From assembly GCF_034009455.1 (NCBI RefSeq), contig NZ_CP125380.1, forward strand, positions 2,521,001 through 2,585,000: a DNA stretch of 64,000 nt, read 5' to 3'. The translations under genes were made by a program, and so were the position numbers. Position 1 is the first letter of the stretch, and each line of letters begins with the position of its first letter. Below the pieces are notes generated by a model. It ran no database searches. It was not told where the DNA came from and was given only the letters and a program-made list of their open reading frames with translations. This document shows, one piece after another, positions 46,801 through 56,102 of the stretch. This DNA comes from Pseudomonas sp. P5_109. Its GTDB lineage: Bacteria > Pseudomonadota > Gammaproteobacteria > Pseudomonadales > Pseudomonadaceae.

Positions 46801-47380
46801 CTTATCCAAATCGCCTACGCCGTGGACTGAAGATCAATTGTTCACCTACCTGAGCAGTGGTTATTCCGATGCCCACGGTGTCGCGGCGGGCCCCATGGGG
46901 CCAGTGGTTAGCGAATTGGCGAAGCTGCCCAAAGCAGACATACGGGCGATGGCGGTGTACCTGGCGTCGCTCGATGGCACGGCGCAAGCACAGACTCGCT
47001 CAAGCACACAAACCGTAGCGCAACCCAGTGTCACCGCAGTGTCGTTGAGCAATGGTCGGCGGGTGTTTGAAGGTTCCTGCCAAGGCTGTCACGCCGATGG
47101 TCTTGGGCCGAAACTGTTTGGTGTCAGTCCCTCGTTGGCGACTAATACCAACCTTCACAGTACGCTGCCAGACAACCTGCTGAAGGTCATTTTGCAAGGC
47201 ATCTCCAATCCGGCGACGCCGGACCTTGGTTATATGCCAGGCTTCAAGGACAGCCTGTCCAACAGGCAAATCGCCGAACTGACGGCATACCTGCGCAATC
47301 GCTTCGCCTCAGCTGAACCTGCGTGGCAAGGGCTGGAGCAGAAGGTCGCGCACTTGCGGGCCAATCCCGGAACTCATTGA
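43805..47380 (+). CDS. nicB: Nicotinate dehydrogenase large subunit, Mo-cofactor plus triheme cytochrome
   Basis: About 1191 residues, a fusion. Residues ~1-750 form the molybdopterin-binding hydroxylase part (GHVDLGTGIRT, PNQGATIASATIQ, APMGAGESAAVPSAAAI). A TM helix at about 762-785 (WLFGSLFAAFGAIL) anchors it. Three CxxCH heme sites follow: CAVCH near 816, CAACH near 962 and CQGCH near 1091. It hydroxylates nicotinate at C6 with water and sends electrons to the respiratory chain. ATG 43805 was chosen because the earlier in-frame ATG would overlap the nicA stop. Confidence 0.92.
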   Translation: MTMTHATLTRAQLLTKSGVLLIVDQIQPPSGPVAKGGVPVIKPQELALFIAVNDDGKVYGFNGHVDLGTGIRTSLAQIVAEELDLALDQVCMVLGDTDSAPNQGATIASATIQISAIPLRNAAAEARRFLLARAARRFAVAADTLRINSGVVSSEDGRQLTFAELVEGERDQLTISGDAPLKRLEDYRLVGKGAARVDIPGKATGELTYVHDMRLPDMLHGRVIRPPYAGLDSGDFVGNSLLEVDESSIAHIPGIVRVVVIRDFVGVVAMREEQAAKAAQALKVTWKAWNHKLPNMDDIAQAIRDNPRVQRVVLDKGNVDQALEQASERMARTYLWPYQLHASIGPSCGLADYQEDGIRVWSGTQNPHLLRADLAWLLEYPEERIEIIRMEAAGCYGRNCADDVCADAVLLSRAVGVPVRVQLTREQEHVWEPKGTAQLMEVDGGINVDGGVAGYDFQTSYPSNGAPTLALLLTGRVEPVAAMFEMGDRTSIPPYDFEHMRVSVNDMTPIVRASWMRGVSALPNTFAHESYIDELAFAAGVDPIEYRLRYLNDERASDLVKATAARAEWTPRTQPMQIPEQDNILRGRGFAYARYIHSKFPGFGAAWAAWVADVAVDKRSGEVSVTRVVIGHDAGMMINPTGVQHQIHGNVIQSTSRVLKERVTFEESAVASKEWGGYPILTFPQVPEIDVLMMPRQNEAPMGAGESAAVPSAAAIANAIYDATGIRFRELPITAERVLAALKGSADEANANPPDSPKAKRSKWLFGSLFAAFGAILGVAATALPWRAEIAPITPPGAGTWSAATLERGRLLAAVGDCAVCHTAPGGATNAGGLAMQTPFGTLYSSNITPDPKTGIGSWSYPAFERAMRDGISRDGKNLYPAFPYTAFRNINDADMQALYAYLMSQAPVSQPAKVNDMQFPFNMRPLMAGWNALFLRKGEIQVQPQRSEQWNRGAYLVNGLGHCAACHSPRNLMGAEKGGKNFLAGGMVDGWEAPALNGLSKSPTPWTEDQLFTYLSSGYSDAHGVAAGPMGPVVSELAKLPKADIRAMAVYLASLDGTAQAQTRSSTQTVAQPSVTAVSLSNGRRVFEGSCQGCHADGLGPKLFGVSPSLATNTNLHSTLPDNLLKVILQGISNPATPDLGYMPGFKDSLSNRQIAELTAYLRNRFASAEPAWQGLEQKVAHLRANPGTH

Positions 47381-47388
47381 TCAGAGAG

Positions 47389-48039
47389 TCACTGAGACGC
47401 AGGCAGTGTCAGCACGCCGCGCACCACCAGATCGCTGATGAACGCCAGCCAGTCCTGCTGCTGGCCTTGATCCGCCAGGTCTTGACCCAGAAATGAGGTG
47501 AGGGTGTGCCGGTTGGAGTTATAGAAGTAGCAGAGTGAAGCGATCATCAAGTAGACGTGATTGATGTCGATGTCCTGGCGAAACACCCCCTGCCGCTGAC
47601 CCGCTTCGATGATCGGTGTGATCACGCCCAGCGTGGTGCCGGACAAGCGACGAAGCTCACTGGACTGCCTGGCGTGCGTGCCCTCGTGCAGGTTTTCGAT
47701 ATTGAGGATGGCGACGAATTCCGGATGCTTTACGTAGTAATGCCAGACGAATGCTACCCGATCACGCAGGGCCTGCACGGGGTTCGAAAGGTCCGGGCGT
47801 AGCATGCTTTCGGCTTGGTTGAATGCTTCATAAGTGTGCTCAAGCACCCGTACAAAGAGGTTTTCCTTGCTGCCGAAATAGTAATAGATCATCCGGTCAT
47901 TGGACTCGGCTTCACTGGAAATCTGTTCGATCCGCCCGCCCGCATAACCATCACGGGTGAAGACCTTGACCGCGGCCTTGAGAATACGAGCCTTGGTCTG
48001 GTCGGCCTGCTGGGCTCTGATACCTGTTTTTTTGTTCAC
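47389..48039 (-). CDS. nicS: TetR-family repressor of nicAB
   Basis: 216 residues. The N-terminal HTH (AAVKVFTRDGYAGGRIEQI) and the CerR-like C-terminal domain are typical of TetR regulators. It is convergent with nicAB (8-bp gap) as in the P. putida cluster, where NicS represses nicAB and responds to nicotinate and 6-hydroxynicotinate. Confidence 0.87.
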   Translation of the reverse strand: MNKKTGIRAQQADQTKARILKAAVKVFTRDGYAGGRIEQISSEAESNDRMIYYYFGSKENLFVRVLEHTYEAFNQAESMLRPDLSNPVQALRDRVAFVWHYYVKHPEFVAILNIENLHEGTHARQSSELRRLSGTTLGVITPIIEAGQRQGVFRQDIDINHVYLMIASLCYFYNSNRHTLTSFLGQDLADQGQQQDWLAFISDLVVRGVLTLPASQ

Positions 48040-48355
48040 GCTGTTGCCCTTGACGATTATGCGTAGCGATATTTATGGCCAGGAAATGACATGCCATTGC
48101 GTGGTAGTGCGCCACCGATCTCTGAACTGGGCACTCCGGCCAAAGGGTTTCTTTGGGCGCCCCGGGTTTTCTCGTACACCGTTATGCATTAGCTCGATGG
48201 CACATTGTTCTTCGACGAATGCAAGGGAATGAATAGTACTCCCGTTCACTGCGTTCGGCGGGTTGTTGGCAACGCTGTTTTTCCCCGCAAACGAGGGGCC
48301 GATCACTTGAAGACGATGCGCAGCAATCAACTGAATTTGACCCGGGAGAGTGACC
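48040..48355. other. Divergent promoter region nicS / xdhC-like
   Basis: 316 bp without a supportable gene. It must hold the promoters of nicS (leftward) and the XdhC-like gene (rightward). I see no clear palindrome matching the nicAB sites. Confidence 0.45.
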
Positions 48356-49549
48356 ATGTCTGATGTGTACGCCTTGCTCGATGCATTGGATCAAGCCAAC
48401 AGCACAAAGATCGATGCTGTGCTCGCCACGGTCGTCAAGGTCGAGGGCTCGGCCTATCGGCGTCCGGGTGCGAGGATGCTGATTCCGCATTTTGGCCAGA
48501 CAGTCGGAACCATCAGTGGTGGTTGTCTGGAACAGGAGTTGGCCAAGAAGGCCTGGTGGTTAACTGAGTCCGGCGAGGCAGTGGTTCGTCGTTACAGCAC
48601 TGCTGCCCAGGAAGATGAGGACGCCGATGATGAAGACGCGGCGCTGACGTTTGGTCTGGGCTGCAACGGTACCGTGCATGTACTCCTGGAACGCCATGAT
48701 GCCGGCAAGCAGAGTCTGTTGCTCGATGTGCTGCAACAGGTGAAGGCCACCGGTCAACCGGCAGCACTGGCAACGGTCATCTCGGTGGGTCGAAAAAACC
48801 GTGTGCAGGTCGGTGCTCGAATGGGACTGAACGCCTTTATGAACGCGTGTGAGGGCATCCGCTGCCAAGCGCTTCAACACACCCTGCAGGGTGATTTGCG
48901 CAGTACCCTTGCGCGCAAGAAGTCTCAGTTGATGATTTACGGAAGCGGAGCCAATGAAGTCGAGGTCTTTCTTGAATACATCGCGCCACAGCGTCGACTG
49001 ATGATCTTTGGCGCGGGTCATGACGCCCAGCCTTTGGTGCGGTTCGCCAGGGATTTGAACTGGCATGTCACGGTGGTGGACGGGCGTGCGCATTTTGCTC
49101 GCCCGGAACGGTTCCCTGGAGCAAGCCAGGTCATTGTTGCGCCTATCGACGAGCCTTTTAACTTATCCAGTGCTGTCGACGGTGCCGCAGTGGTGATCAT
49201 GACCCACAGCTATCGACAGGATCGGTATTGGCTGGAAAACGTTTTGCAATGCTCTCCCGCCTATGTCGGGCAGTTGGGTCCTCGAGAGCGAACAGAACGA
49301 CTGCTTGATGAGATGGGCGCATCGGACCGTTCGCCAGAAGTTGTGCCCGGGCTTCATTATCCGATTGGGTTGGATTTGGGGGGCGATACCCCGGCGAGCG
49401 TGGCCTTGGCCATTGTTGGCGAGATCACGGCCTACCTCAATGAACGCAGTGGCGGCATGCTGAAATACCGCAAGACCACCATTCACCAAGCTTGTGAGCC
49501 AACCCGCTCTCCAGCGGTGGGCGGCCTGCAGGCGAAAATGGAAGCGTAG
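48356..49549 (+). CDS. XdhC/CoxI-family molybdenum cofactor insertion protein
   Basis: 397 residues. N-terminal XdhC/CoxI domain (VKVEGSAYRRPGARML, then GTISGGCLEQE) and C-terminal Rossmann domain (LMIFGAGHDAQPLVRFA). Such proteins bind, protect and sulfurate the Mo cofactor and load it into a specific hydroxylase. The only such hydroxylase in the window is NicAB, so it is the likely NicB chaperone. ATG 48356 follows GGGAGAG by 5 bp. Confidence 0.88.
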   Translation: MSDVYALLDALDQANSTKIDAVLATVVKVEGSAYRRPGARMLIPHFGQTVGTISGGCLEQELAKKAWWLTESGEAVVRRYSTAAQEDEDADDEDAALTFGLGCNGTVHVLLERHDAGKQSLLLDVLQQVKATGQPAALATVISVGRKNRVQVGARMGLNAFMNACEGIRCQALQHTLQGDLRSTLARKKSQLMIYGSGANEVEVFLEYIAPQRRLMIFGAGHDAQPLVRFARDLNWHVTVVDGRAHFARPERFPGASQVIVAPIDEPFNLSSAVDGAAVVIMTHSYRQDRYWLENVLQCSPAYVGQLGPRERTERLLDEMGASDRSPEVVPGLHYPIGLDLGGDTPASVALAIVGEITAYLNERSGGMLKYRKTTIHQACEPTRSPAVGGLQAKMEA

Positions 49550-50036
49550 CGGCTGCAGGGACTTGTGCAGCTTTGTGGTTCAGGCTTTCTAAACTGGCAG
49601 ATCACCTGCTGTGTCCTCTGTACCGCCGTTTTTATTTGCTCCCTGAGGATTCGGCCGGCATCTTCAGCGGTCAGCGACTCGAGTTCTTTGATGTTGATTT
49701 TGGCCATGAAATGGACTCCCCCTACTTTCCCCCCCACAAAAACCACTGGCTCTCGGTGGATTCTTCACCTCTTTCGGAGGAGATGGACGCAAGATTTCTG
49801 TGTGCCAATGTCCCCGCAGAAAGTTTGGCGATGGAGGGCAGGGAGGAACACCCCTAGTAAGTGTCCTAGCTTCAGTCCTACAACATCTGTCTCCAATTGC
49901 ACCGAGTGTGAGCTGGCAACTCCATCGGGTTGTTATCGGCTCAGCCGATTTAAGCCTTCGAATTATCGATTTGTGCTGCTATCGATGGGGCTTGAGTATG
50001 GGGCCACTTCCAACAATAAAAATCGAAGGCCCCGCC
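49550..50036. other. Integrase-end scar and promoter of the first Fe-ADH operon
   Basis: 49640-49709 on the minus strand reads MAKINIKELESLTAEDAGRI and LRE, the start of an island integrase like the remnant at 23915-24206, then loses resemblance. Its leader (49710-49800) includes GGAGGAGATGG (49776-49786). From about 49905 to 50036 the sequence aligns with the region before the second Fe-ADH gene (60300-60416). Confidence 0.6.
49935..49949. promoter_or_regulatory. Candidate operator upstream of Fe-ADH copy 1
   Basis: ATCGGCT-C-AGCCGAT, perfect 7-bp arms, 87 bp before the start codon. The equivalent in copy 2 is 60316-60330 at 86 bp. It is likely the binding site of the cluster's LysR protein. 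Confidence 0.45.
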
Positions 50037-51128
50037 ATGATTGCCCGATTCCATAATCCTGTTGATACACGTTTCGGCTGGGATAGCCTCCGGGAACTTG
50101 CCTCAATCACCGAAAATCAGACCGTGGCCCTTGTGATCTTTCCCGAAGCACGAGGACTGGGATTAGTGGATCGTATTCAGGATCTGTTGGGCGACCGGCT
50201 GGTGTACATCGTTGAAGATGTTCAACCCAATCCTGATGTTGCTCAATTGCGTAGCACCTATGAGCGGTTCTGGCGGGAAGCGGGTGATTGCCACGCAGTC
50301 CTCGCCGTGGGTGGCGGTAGCGCGATCGACACCGCCAAAGCGCTCATCGTCGGCACCGAATCAGGCAGCTTTGATGAGTTGCTCACTTTGTTGGCTGCGG
50401 GCAAACCCTTTGTTCCTGCGCGTTGCAAACAACTGATTGCTGCGCCCACCACGGCGGGGACAGGGAGCGAAGTCACTCCGTGGGCTACTATCTGGGATAC
50501 AGAGAATCAAAAGAAATATTCCCTGCACCTGGACTGTACCTGGCCCAAGGTCGCCATTATCGACCCGAAGTTGATGTTGACAGTACCTGCCGGTGTCACC
50601 GTTTCTACCGGCCTGGACGCCCTGTCGCATGCGCTGGAGTCGATCTGGAACATCAATGCCAACCCGATTTCGGACACCTTTGCCATTTCTGCCATTGAAG
50701 ACATCCTCGAGTGCCTGCCGTTGTTACGCCGTGACCTGACCAGCAAGGAGCTGCGTTCACGAATGGCACTGGCCGCACTTAAAGCCGGGATGGCCTTTTC
50801 CAACACCAAAACTGCGTTGGCCCACTCCATTTCTTACGAGATGACTCTGCGTCACGGGCTACCTCATGGTATCGCCTGCTCCTTCACCTTGCCGTTGGTC
50901 TTGGGCCTGGCTTGGGGACATGACGAAGCGCGCGACCGGATCCTGCAACGGGTATTCGGCAATGACCTCGCCGAAGCGCAGGCACAACTACGCGATTTCC
51001 TGCACAGCCTTGATGTGAAAACCGAGTTTGCCGACTACGGCATCACGGCAAAGGAAGCCGAGGAGATGATTAATTTCGCCATGCAAGGCGCGCGAGGCAA
51101 GAACTTCATCGGCGCGAAAGCGGCCTAG
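50037..51128 (+). CDS. Phosphonate-associated iron-containing alcohol dehydrogenase, copy 1
   Basis: 363 residues, group III (Fe-dependent) alcohol dehydrogenase. AVGGGSAIDTAKA binds NAD(P); PTTAGTGSEVTPWAT follows; the metal ligands lie in GLDALSHALE (Asp and His) and in HSISYEMTLRHGLPHGIAC (two His). It resembles the phosphonate-metabolism Fe-ADH group that includes phosphonoacetaldehyde reductase. Here it probably works in the oxidative direction, 2-hydroxyethylphosphonate to phosphonoacetaldehyde, supplying PhnX three genes downstream; that direction is an inference. ATG 50037 gives the same length as copy 2 at 60417. Confidence 0.88.
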   Translation: MIARFHNPVDTRFGWDSLRELASITENQTVALVIFPEARGLGLVDRIQDLLGDRLVYIVEDVQPNPDVAQLRSTYERFWREAGDCHAVLAVGGGSAIDTAKALIVGTESGSFDELLTLLAAGKPFVPARCKQLIAAPTTAGTGSEVTPWATIWDTENQKKYSLHLDCTWPKVAIIDPKLMLTVPAGVTVSTGLDALSHALESIWNINANPISDTFAISAIEDILECLPLLRRDLTSKELRSRMALAALKAGMAFSNTKTALAHSISYEMTLRHGLPHGIACSFTLPLVLGLAWGHDEARDRILQRVFGNDLAEAQAQLRDFLHSLDVKTEFADYGITAKEAEEMINFAMQGARGKNFIGAKAA

Positions 51129-51198
51129 CGGTTTCTCCCTCGAAGCACTGTCGCGACGTGACGACCGCGGCAATTTCCTGATGCACCAAGAGTGCACG

Positions 51199-51215
51199 CT
51201 CCGACTCGCTCGGAG
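51199..51215 (+). promoter_or_regulatory. Conserved intercistronic hairpin before the transporter, copy 1
   Basis: CTCCGA-CTCGC-TCGGAG, preceded by a smaller hairpin TGCAC-CAAGA-GTGCA (51182-51196). The same pair precedes copy 2, and the bases from the hairpin to the start codon are almost unchanged. Confidence 0.5.
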
Positions 51216-51242
51216 GGAACGAACAATAATAAGGAAAAGATC

Positions 51243-52538
51243 ATGAATCGTGCCCAAACCATGCCAGGTCTCGCAATATCCACTTCATCGTTCCGAGTCG
51301 CACAGTGGCGCATGCTACTGGCGGCCATGTTCTGCTATCTGTTTTTCTACACCGGTCGGCAAACCTTTGGTTTTGCCATCCCGGGTATTCAGGCCGAGTT
51401 CGGCTTTACCAAGGAACATCTGGGCTGGGCCTCGGCGGCCATGCTCTGGGCCTACGCCATTGGCCAAGCCATCAATGGCAATCTCGCCGATAAGTTCGGT
51501 GGCCGGCGCATCATGACTGCCGGCGCGGTGTTGTCCTGTGCGGCTAACTGGATGACCAGCTTCGCCCATGGTTTTACCGCTCTGATCCTGCCCTGGGGGA
51601 TCAACGGTTATTTCCAAGCCTTGGGTTGGGCGCCGGGTAGTCGACTCATTTCCAATTGGTGGAGTGCGGGCGAGCGCGGCAAGGTGTATGGGTTTTATGT
51701 GTTCGCTGCAGGTTGTGCCTCGGTCCTTTCTTATGTCACCTCGATCGTCGTGCTCGAGGTGCTGCAACTGGAATGGCGTTGGATCTTCCGTTTGCCAGTG
51801 CTGCTGATGCTGGCGGGCGGCATCATCTTCTACCTGGTAGCCCGTGAACGTCCGCAGGATTTGGGCTTTGAGCCTCTCGCCGACACCGGGGTGGCCAACG
51901 CCGATGACAAGAACCACGAAGTGGCACACGGTGAAGTTGAAACCTCGGCGCAACGCTATAAAGCGGTGCTGAAGAATGCCCGCTTGATCATCGCCGCCGT
52001 GTCGCTGGGATTCCAGAACGCGGCCCGCTATGGCCTGATCGTCTGGGTACCGGTGCACTTTCTGGGCGCCAACTGGAAAAGCGGCGACAGCCTGGTCGAT
52101 CCAAAGTGGATTACCGTAGCGCTGCCGGTTGGCATGGCCATCGGTGCCCTCAGCAATGGCTGGGTGTCGGACAAACTGTTCGGTTCCAAACGCTACCTGG
52201 CAATCATGCTTTACATGTTCCTCGGCGCGGCAACCAGCCTGTGGATGTGGAGCCTGCCGCCGCATAGCGCCCTCGGTCTGGTGGCGTTGTTCCTCTGCGG
52301 TTTCTTCGTCTACGGTCCGGCGTCGAGCTTTTGGGCCTTGTGCCCGGACCTGGTCGGTGCCAAACGAGCAGGTACGGCCACCGGCGTGATGAACTTCGCG
52401 TCCTATCTGTTTGCAGGTCTGGCCGAGCCCCTGATCGGGGGCATGCTCGATGCTACCGGGAACACCTCTCTGATCTTCATCGTGGTCACTGCCGCCTGCC
52501 TGTGCAGTGCCTCGGTGGCACTGTTCATACGACGTTGA
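51243..52538 (+). CDS. OPA/MFS-type transporter, copy 1
   Basis: 431 residues, 12 TM helices, organophosphate:phosphate antiporter-like branch of MFS (GlpT/PhnB-like): FYTGRQTFGFAIPGIQAEFG at the N-terminus, NLADKFGGRR in the first cytoplasmic loop, VSDKLFGSKR in the second half. Its place between Fe-ADH and PhnX suggests uptake of a phosphonate, possibly in exchange for phosphate. AAGGAAAAG precedes the ATG. Confidence 0.87.
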   Translation: MNRAQTMPGLAISTSSFRVAQWRMLLAAMFCYLFFYTGRQTFGFAIPGIQAEFGFTKEHLGWASAAMLWAYAIGQAINGNLADKFGGRRIMTAGAVLSCAANWMTSFAHGFTALILPWGINGYFQALGWAPGSRLISNWWSAGERGKVYGFYVFAAGCASVLSYVTSIVVLEVLQLEWRWIFRLPVLLMLAGGIIFYLVARERPQDLGFEPLADTGVANADDKNHEVAHGEVETSAQRYKAVLKNARLIIAAVSLGFQNAARYGLIVWVPVHFLGANWKSGDSLVDPKWITVALPVGMAIGALSNGWVSDKLFGSKRYLAIMLYMFLGAATSLWMWSLPPHSALGLVALFLCGFFVYGPASSFWALCPDLVGAKRAGTATGVMNFASYLFAGLAEPLIGGMLDATGNTSLIFIVVTAACLCSASVALFIRR

Positions 52539-52593
52539 TTGCTAGGCTATAGATGCTTGAATCAGAGACGGTCGCTCAGGAATAGGAACTTTT

Positions 52594-53466
52594 ATGTACC
52601 AGTATCACAAATGGCTACGTTCCTTTCACGCGGTAGCGAAGACCGGCAGCTTCACGCTCGCTGCCGAGTTCCTGAGCGTTGGTCAGTCAACGGTCAGCGA
52701 GCAGGTTACTGCGCTGGAAAAAAAGTACTCCGTGGAACTATTCCACCGTCGTGGCCGCTTTATCGAAATGAGCTGGGCCGGACACCAGCTCTATGCGATC
52801 ACCCAAGGTCTATTCGGTCAAGAGGATGAAGCTGTGCAACTTCTTCAAAGTTTCAAACAGCACAAAACCGGAATGCTGCGACTGGGGGCTGTATCTCCGC
52901 CCATTGCGATGAACCTGACTTACGAATTGATGCAGAGGCATCCGGACATAGAACTGGAAACTTCGTTCTCTCCTGAGAAAGAGACGCTGGATCGCCTCTT
53001 CAACTTTGATATCGATGTGGCGATTCTTGCTCTCTCAGAATTCGATCAGCGTTTTCACACTCAGCTTTACCGGCGCTATCCGATTATTGCTGTTGTCCGC
53101 GATGATCATCCTTGGGCCAGTCAGAAAGAGGTGCACGTCGAGCAGATCAGCGCAGAGAGGTTGGTTCTTCGTGAAAAAAGCTCGCGGACTCGTCAACTGG
53201 TGGAGGAAAGCTGCAAGAGCCTGGGCGTTGAGCTGAACTGCGTCATGCAATTGAATAGCCGTGAGGCGATCGTCCACGCCATCGCCAAGGGCATCGGAAT
53301 CGGCTTTGTTTCTGCCGTCGAGTACGCCGAAACCCCAGGCACAAAACCGATCACTTTTGTTGATCACCCATTTTTTATTGATTACCACCTGTGCTGCCTC
53401 GGTATTCGCAAAAATCGGCCGATGCTCGCAGAGTTGTTCGACTCGAGCCCTACGCCGATAACCTGA
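52594..53466 (+). CDS. LysR-family regulator of the phosphonate module, copy 1
   Basis: 290 residues. The N-terminal HTH is canonical (SFTLAAEFLSVGQSTVSEQV) and is followed by a LysR effector domain. It resembles the LysR group associated with aminoethylphosphonate catabolism genes. It lies inside the operon between transporter and phnX and is co-directional, so it probably activates the operon autogenously from the upstream palindrome. Confidence 0.87.
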   Translation: MYQYHKWLRSFHAVAKTGSFTLAAEFLSVGQSTVSEQVTALEKKYSVELFHRRGRFIEMSWAGHQLYAITQGLFGQEDEAVQLLQSFKQHKTGMLRLGAVSPPIAMNLTYELMQRHPDIELETSFSPEKETLDRLFNFDIDVAILALSEFDQRFHTQLYRRYPIIAVVRDDHPWASQKEVHVEQISAERLVLREKSSRTRQLVEESCKSLGVELNCVMQLNSREAIVHAIAKGIGIGFVSAVEYAETPGTKPITFVDHPFFIDYHLCCLGIRKNRPMLAELFDSSPTPIT

Positions 53467-53553
53467 TCCCGTAACGCGTTTGAACAATCAATAGGCGTAC
53501 TTCTTGATGATGAGAGGGACGGCCTTCACATACCCAAAAAATGGAGACTCACC

Positions 53554-54381
53554 ATGCACTACAAACAACCTTCCCAACTGCAAGCCGTGGTTTTGGACTG
53601 GGCAGGCACCGTCGTTGACTTCGGCTCTTTCGCACCGACCCAAATCTTCGTCGAAGCCTTCGCCGAGTTTGGCGTTGCGGTCTCTCTGGAAGAAGCCCGC
53701 GGGCCGATGGGCATGGGCAAGTGGGATCACATTCGCACGCTGTGCAACGAGCCACAGATTGCCGCACGTTACCAGGCCGCCTTCGGCCGCCTGCCAACCG
53801 ACGAGGATGTCACCGCTCTTTACGAGCGCTTCATGCCGTTGCAGATCGAAAAGATCGCCCTGCACTCTGCGTTGATTCCCGGTGCTCTCGATACTATCAA
53901 TGGCTTACGCGACAAGGGTCTGAAAATCGGCTCCTGCTCGGGTTATCCGGCCGTGGTCATGGAAAAAGTCGTAGAGCTGGCCCGTAAGAACGGCTACGTC
54001 ACCGATCACGTCGTGGCCACTGACGAAGTGCCTAACGGCCGTCCGTACCCAGCCCAGGCCTTGGCGAACGTGATTGCCCTGGGGATCAGCGACGTGGCTG
54101 CCTGTGTGAAAGTCGATGACACTTGGCCGGGCATCCTCGAAGGCCGCAGCGCGGGCATGTGGACGGTCGCACTGACCTGTTCCGGCAACGCACTGGGTCT
54201 GACCTATGAGGAATTCAAAGACTTGTCCCTGGAGGAGTTGGCCGAAGAACGCACACGCATCATCAAGATGTTCGAAGGCTCTCGCCCGCACTACCTGATC
54301 GACACCATCGTCGATTTGCCGACTGTCATTGAAGACATCAATGCGCGCCTGGCACGCGGAGAAACCCCACAGGGTTCCTGA
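53554..54381 (+). CDS. phnX: Phosphonoacetaldehyde hydrolase (phosphonatase), copy 1
   Basis: 275 residues, HAD superfamily. [11 protein letters not shown] carries the nucleophile Asp15 and [11 protein letters not shown] carries Lys56. These match Asp12 and the Schiff-base Lys53 of the characterised enzyme with a constant offset of three. GSCSGYP and [10 protein letters not shown] are HAD motifs II and IV. It splits phosphonoacetaldehyde into acetaldehyde and phosphate. No phnW transaminase accompanies it. The product acetaldehyde is the natural substrate of the next gene. Confidence 0.93.
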   Translation: MHYKQPSQLQAVVLDWAGTVVDFGSFAPTQIFVEAFAEFGVAVSLEEARGPMGMGKWDHIRTLCNEPQIAARYQAAFGRLPTDEDVTALYERFMPLQIEKIALHSALIPGALDTINGLRDKGLKIGSCSGYPAVVMEKVVELARKNGYVTDHVVATDEVPNGRPYPAQALANVIALGISDVAACVKVDDTWPGILEGRSAGMWTVALTCSGNALGLTYEEFKDLSLEELAEERTRIIKMFEGSRPHYLIDTIVDLPTVIEDINARLARGETPQGS

Positions 54382-54406
54382 TTCTGCACGGTTTGTGTCA
54401 CTGACA

Positions 54407-54429
54407 GTGGCCGTCCCCCGGACGGTCAC
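54407..54429. promoter_or_regulatory. Hairpin between phnX and the aldehyde dehydrogenase
   Basis: GTGGCCGTCC-CCC-GGACGGTCAC, a 10-bp stem with one G-T and no T tract. It is probably an mRNA-stabilising or attenuating hairpin within the operon, ending 27 bp before the next start. Confidence 0.45.
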
Positions 54430-54456
54430 AACCCAAAACAACAAGAGAATCCGACC

Positions 54457-55977
54457 ATGAACTACGCCCACCCAGGCACTCCCGGTGCCATCGTTTCCTT
54501 CAAGTCCCGTTATGGCAACTACATCGGCGGTGAGTTCGTTGCGCCGGTCAATGGTCAGTACTTCACCACCACCTCGCCTGTGAATGGCCAACCGATTGCC
54601 GAATTCCCCCGCTCTAGCGCCGAAGACATCGAAAAGGCGCTGGACGCTGCCCATGCAGCCGCTGATGCCTGGGGCAAGACCTCGGTGCAGGACCGCGCCT
54701 TGGCGCTGCTGAAAATTGCCGACCGCATCGAACAGAACCTCGAACTGCTGGCCGTCACCGAAACCTGGGACAACGGCAAAGCCGTGCGTGAAACGCTGAA
54801 TGCCGACATCCCGCTGGCCGTGGACCATTTCCGCTACTACGCCGGTTGCATCCGTGCCCAGGAAGGCAGCTCAGCGGAAATCAACGAACACACCGCCGCC
54901 TATCACTTCCACGAACCACTGGGCGTAGTCGGGCAGATCATCCCGTGGAACTTCCCGATCCTGATGGCCGCCTGGAAACTCGCCCCGGCCCTGGCCGCCG
55001 GTAACTGCGTGGTGCTCAAGCCTGCCGAGCAAACCCCGCTGGGCATCACCGTGCTGGTCGAACTGATCGGCGACCTGCTGCCACCCGGCGTGCTGAACAT
55101 CGTCCAGGGTTTCGGTCGCGAAGCCGGCGAAGCCCTGGCCACCAGCAAGCGCATCGCCAAGATTGCCTTCACCGGCTCGACCCCGGTCGGCTCGCACATC
55201 ATGAAATGCGCCGCCGAAAACATCATCCCGTCCACCGTGGAGCTGGGTGGCAAATCGCCGAACATCTTCTTCGAAGACATCATGAAGGCCGAACCGTCCT
55301 TCATCGAAAAAGCCGCTGAAGGCCTGGTGCTGGCGTTCTTCAACCAGGGCGAAGTCTGCACCTGCCCATCTCGCGCGCTGGTGCAGGAGTCGATCTACGA
55401 CGAATTCATGCAAGTGGTGATGAAGAAGGTCCTGCAAATCAAACGTGGCGACCCGCTGGACACCGACACCATGGTCGGCGCCCAGGCGTCCGAGCAGCAA
55501 TTCGACAAGATTCTTTCGTACCTGGAAATCGCCAAGGGCGAAGGCGCCGAGCTGCTGACCGGCGGCAAGATAGAAAAACTCGAGGGCAGCCTGGCGACCG
55601 GGTATTACATCCAGCCAACCCTGCTCAAGGGCACCAACAAGATGCGCGTGTTCCAGGAAGAAATCTTCGGCCCGGTGGTGAGCATCACCACCTTCAAGGA
55701 CGAAGCCGAAGCCCTGGCCATCGCCAACGACACCGAGTTCGGCCTCGGAGCCGGCCTCTGGACCCGCGACATCAACCGCGCCTACCGCATGGGCCGCGCC
55801 ATCAAGGCCGGTCGTGTGTGGACCAACTGCTACCACCTGTACCCGGCGCACGCCGCGTTCGGCGGGTACAAGAAGTCCGGCGTCGGCCGTGAAACCCACA
55901 AGATGATGCTCGACCACTATCAGCAGACCAAAAACCTGCTGGTGAGCTACGACATCAATCCGCTGGGCTTCTTCTAA
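54457..55977 (+). CDS. exaC: Acetaldehyde dehydrogenase (ExaC/AldB type)
   Basis: 506 residues, aldehyde dehydrogenase superfamily. [33 protein letters not shown] (Glu base), [14 protein letters not shown] (catalytic Cys) and the C-terminal [10 protein letters not shown] are typical of the NAD-dependent acetaldehyde dehydrogenase ExaC of Pseudomonas. It oxidises the acetaldehyde released by PhnX to acetate. Codon use is more GC-rich than in the flanking phn genes, which suggests a core-genome-type origin. Confidence 0.9.
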   Translation: MNYAHPGTPGAIVSFKSRYGNYIGGEFVAPVNGQYFTTTSPVNGQPIAEFPRSSAEDIEKALDAAHAAADAWGKTSVQDRALALLKIADRIEQNLELLAVTETWDNGKAVRETLNADIPLAVDHFRYYAGCIRAQEGSSAEINEHTAAYHFHEPLGVVGQIIPWNFPILMAAWKLAPALAAGNCVVLKPAEQTPLGITVLVELIGDLLPPGVLNIVQGFGREAGEALATSKRIAKIAFTGSTPVGSHIMKCAAENIIPSTVELGGKSPNIFFEDIMKAEPSFIEKAAEGLVLAFFNQGEVCTCPSRALVQESIYDEFMQVVMKKVLQIKRGDPLDTDTMVGAQASEQQFDKILSYLEIAKGEGAELLTGGKIEKLEGSLATGYYIQPTLLKGTNKMRVFQEEIFGPVVSITTFKDEAEALAIANDTEFGLGAGLWTRDINRAYRMGRAIKAGRVWTNCYHLYPAHAAFGGYKKSGVGRETHKMMLDHYQQTKNLLVSYDINPLGFF

Positions 55978-55991
55978 TCGCGTAACGGCTA

Positions 55992-56060
55992 TTCGCCAGC
56001 AAGCCGGCTCCTACAGGATCACGCAAACCCTGTAGGAGCGAGCTTGCTCGCGATGGCGGT
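55992..56060. repeat. REP doublet (REPIN)
   Basis: Two inverted Pseudomonas-type REP units: TTCGCCAGCAAGCCGGCTCC-TACAG (55992-56015, reverse orientation) and TGTAGGAGCGAGCTTGCTCG-CGATGGCGGT (56031-56060). It is typical of intergenic regions in the P. fluorescens lineage. Confidence 0.85.
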
Positions 56061-56102
56061 CTCAAACACAAAAAATAACCTTCCCGCCGCGCGGAGCTGT
56101 CG

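Noticed and set aside
49483..49746. Minus-strand frame considered as a complete small gene
   Set aside because: Only the first ~23 codons resemble an integrase; the rest is antisense to the XdhC-like gene end and intergenic sequence.
54871..55917. Long minus-strand frame opposite the acetaldehyde dehydrogenase
   Set aside because: Antisense shadow of a clear ALDH gene, with no ribosome site or recognisable motif.
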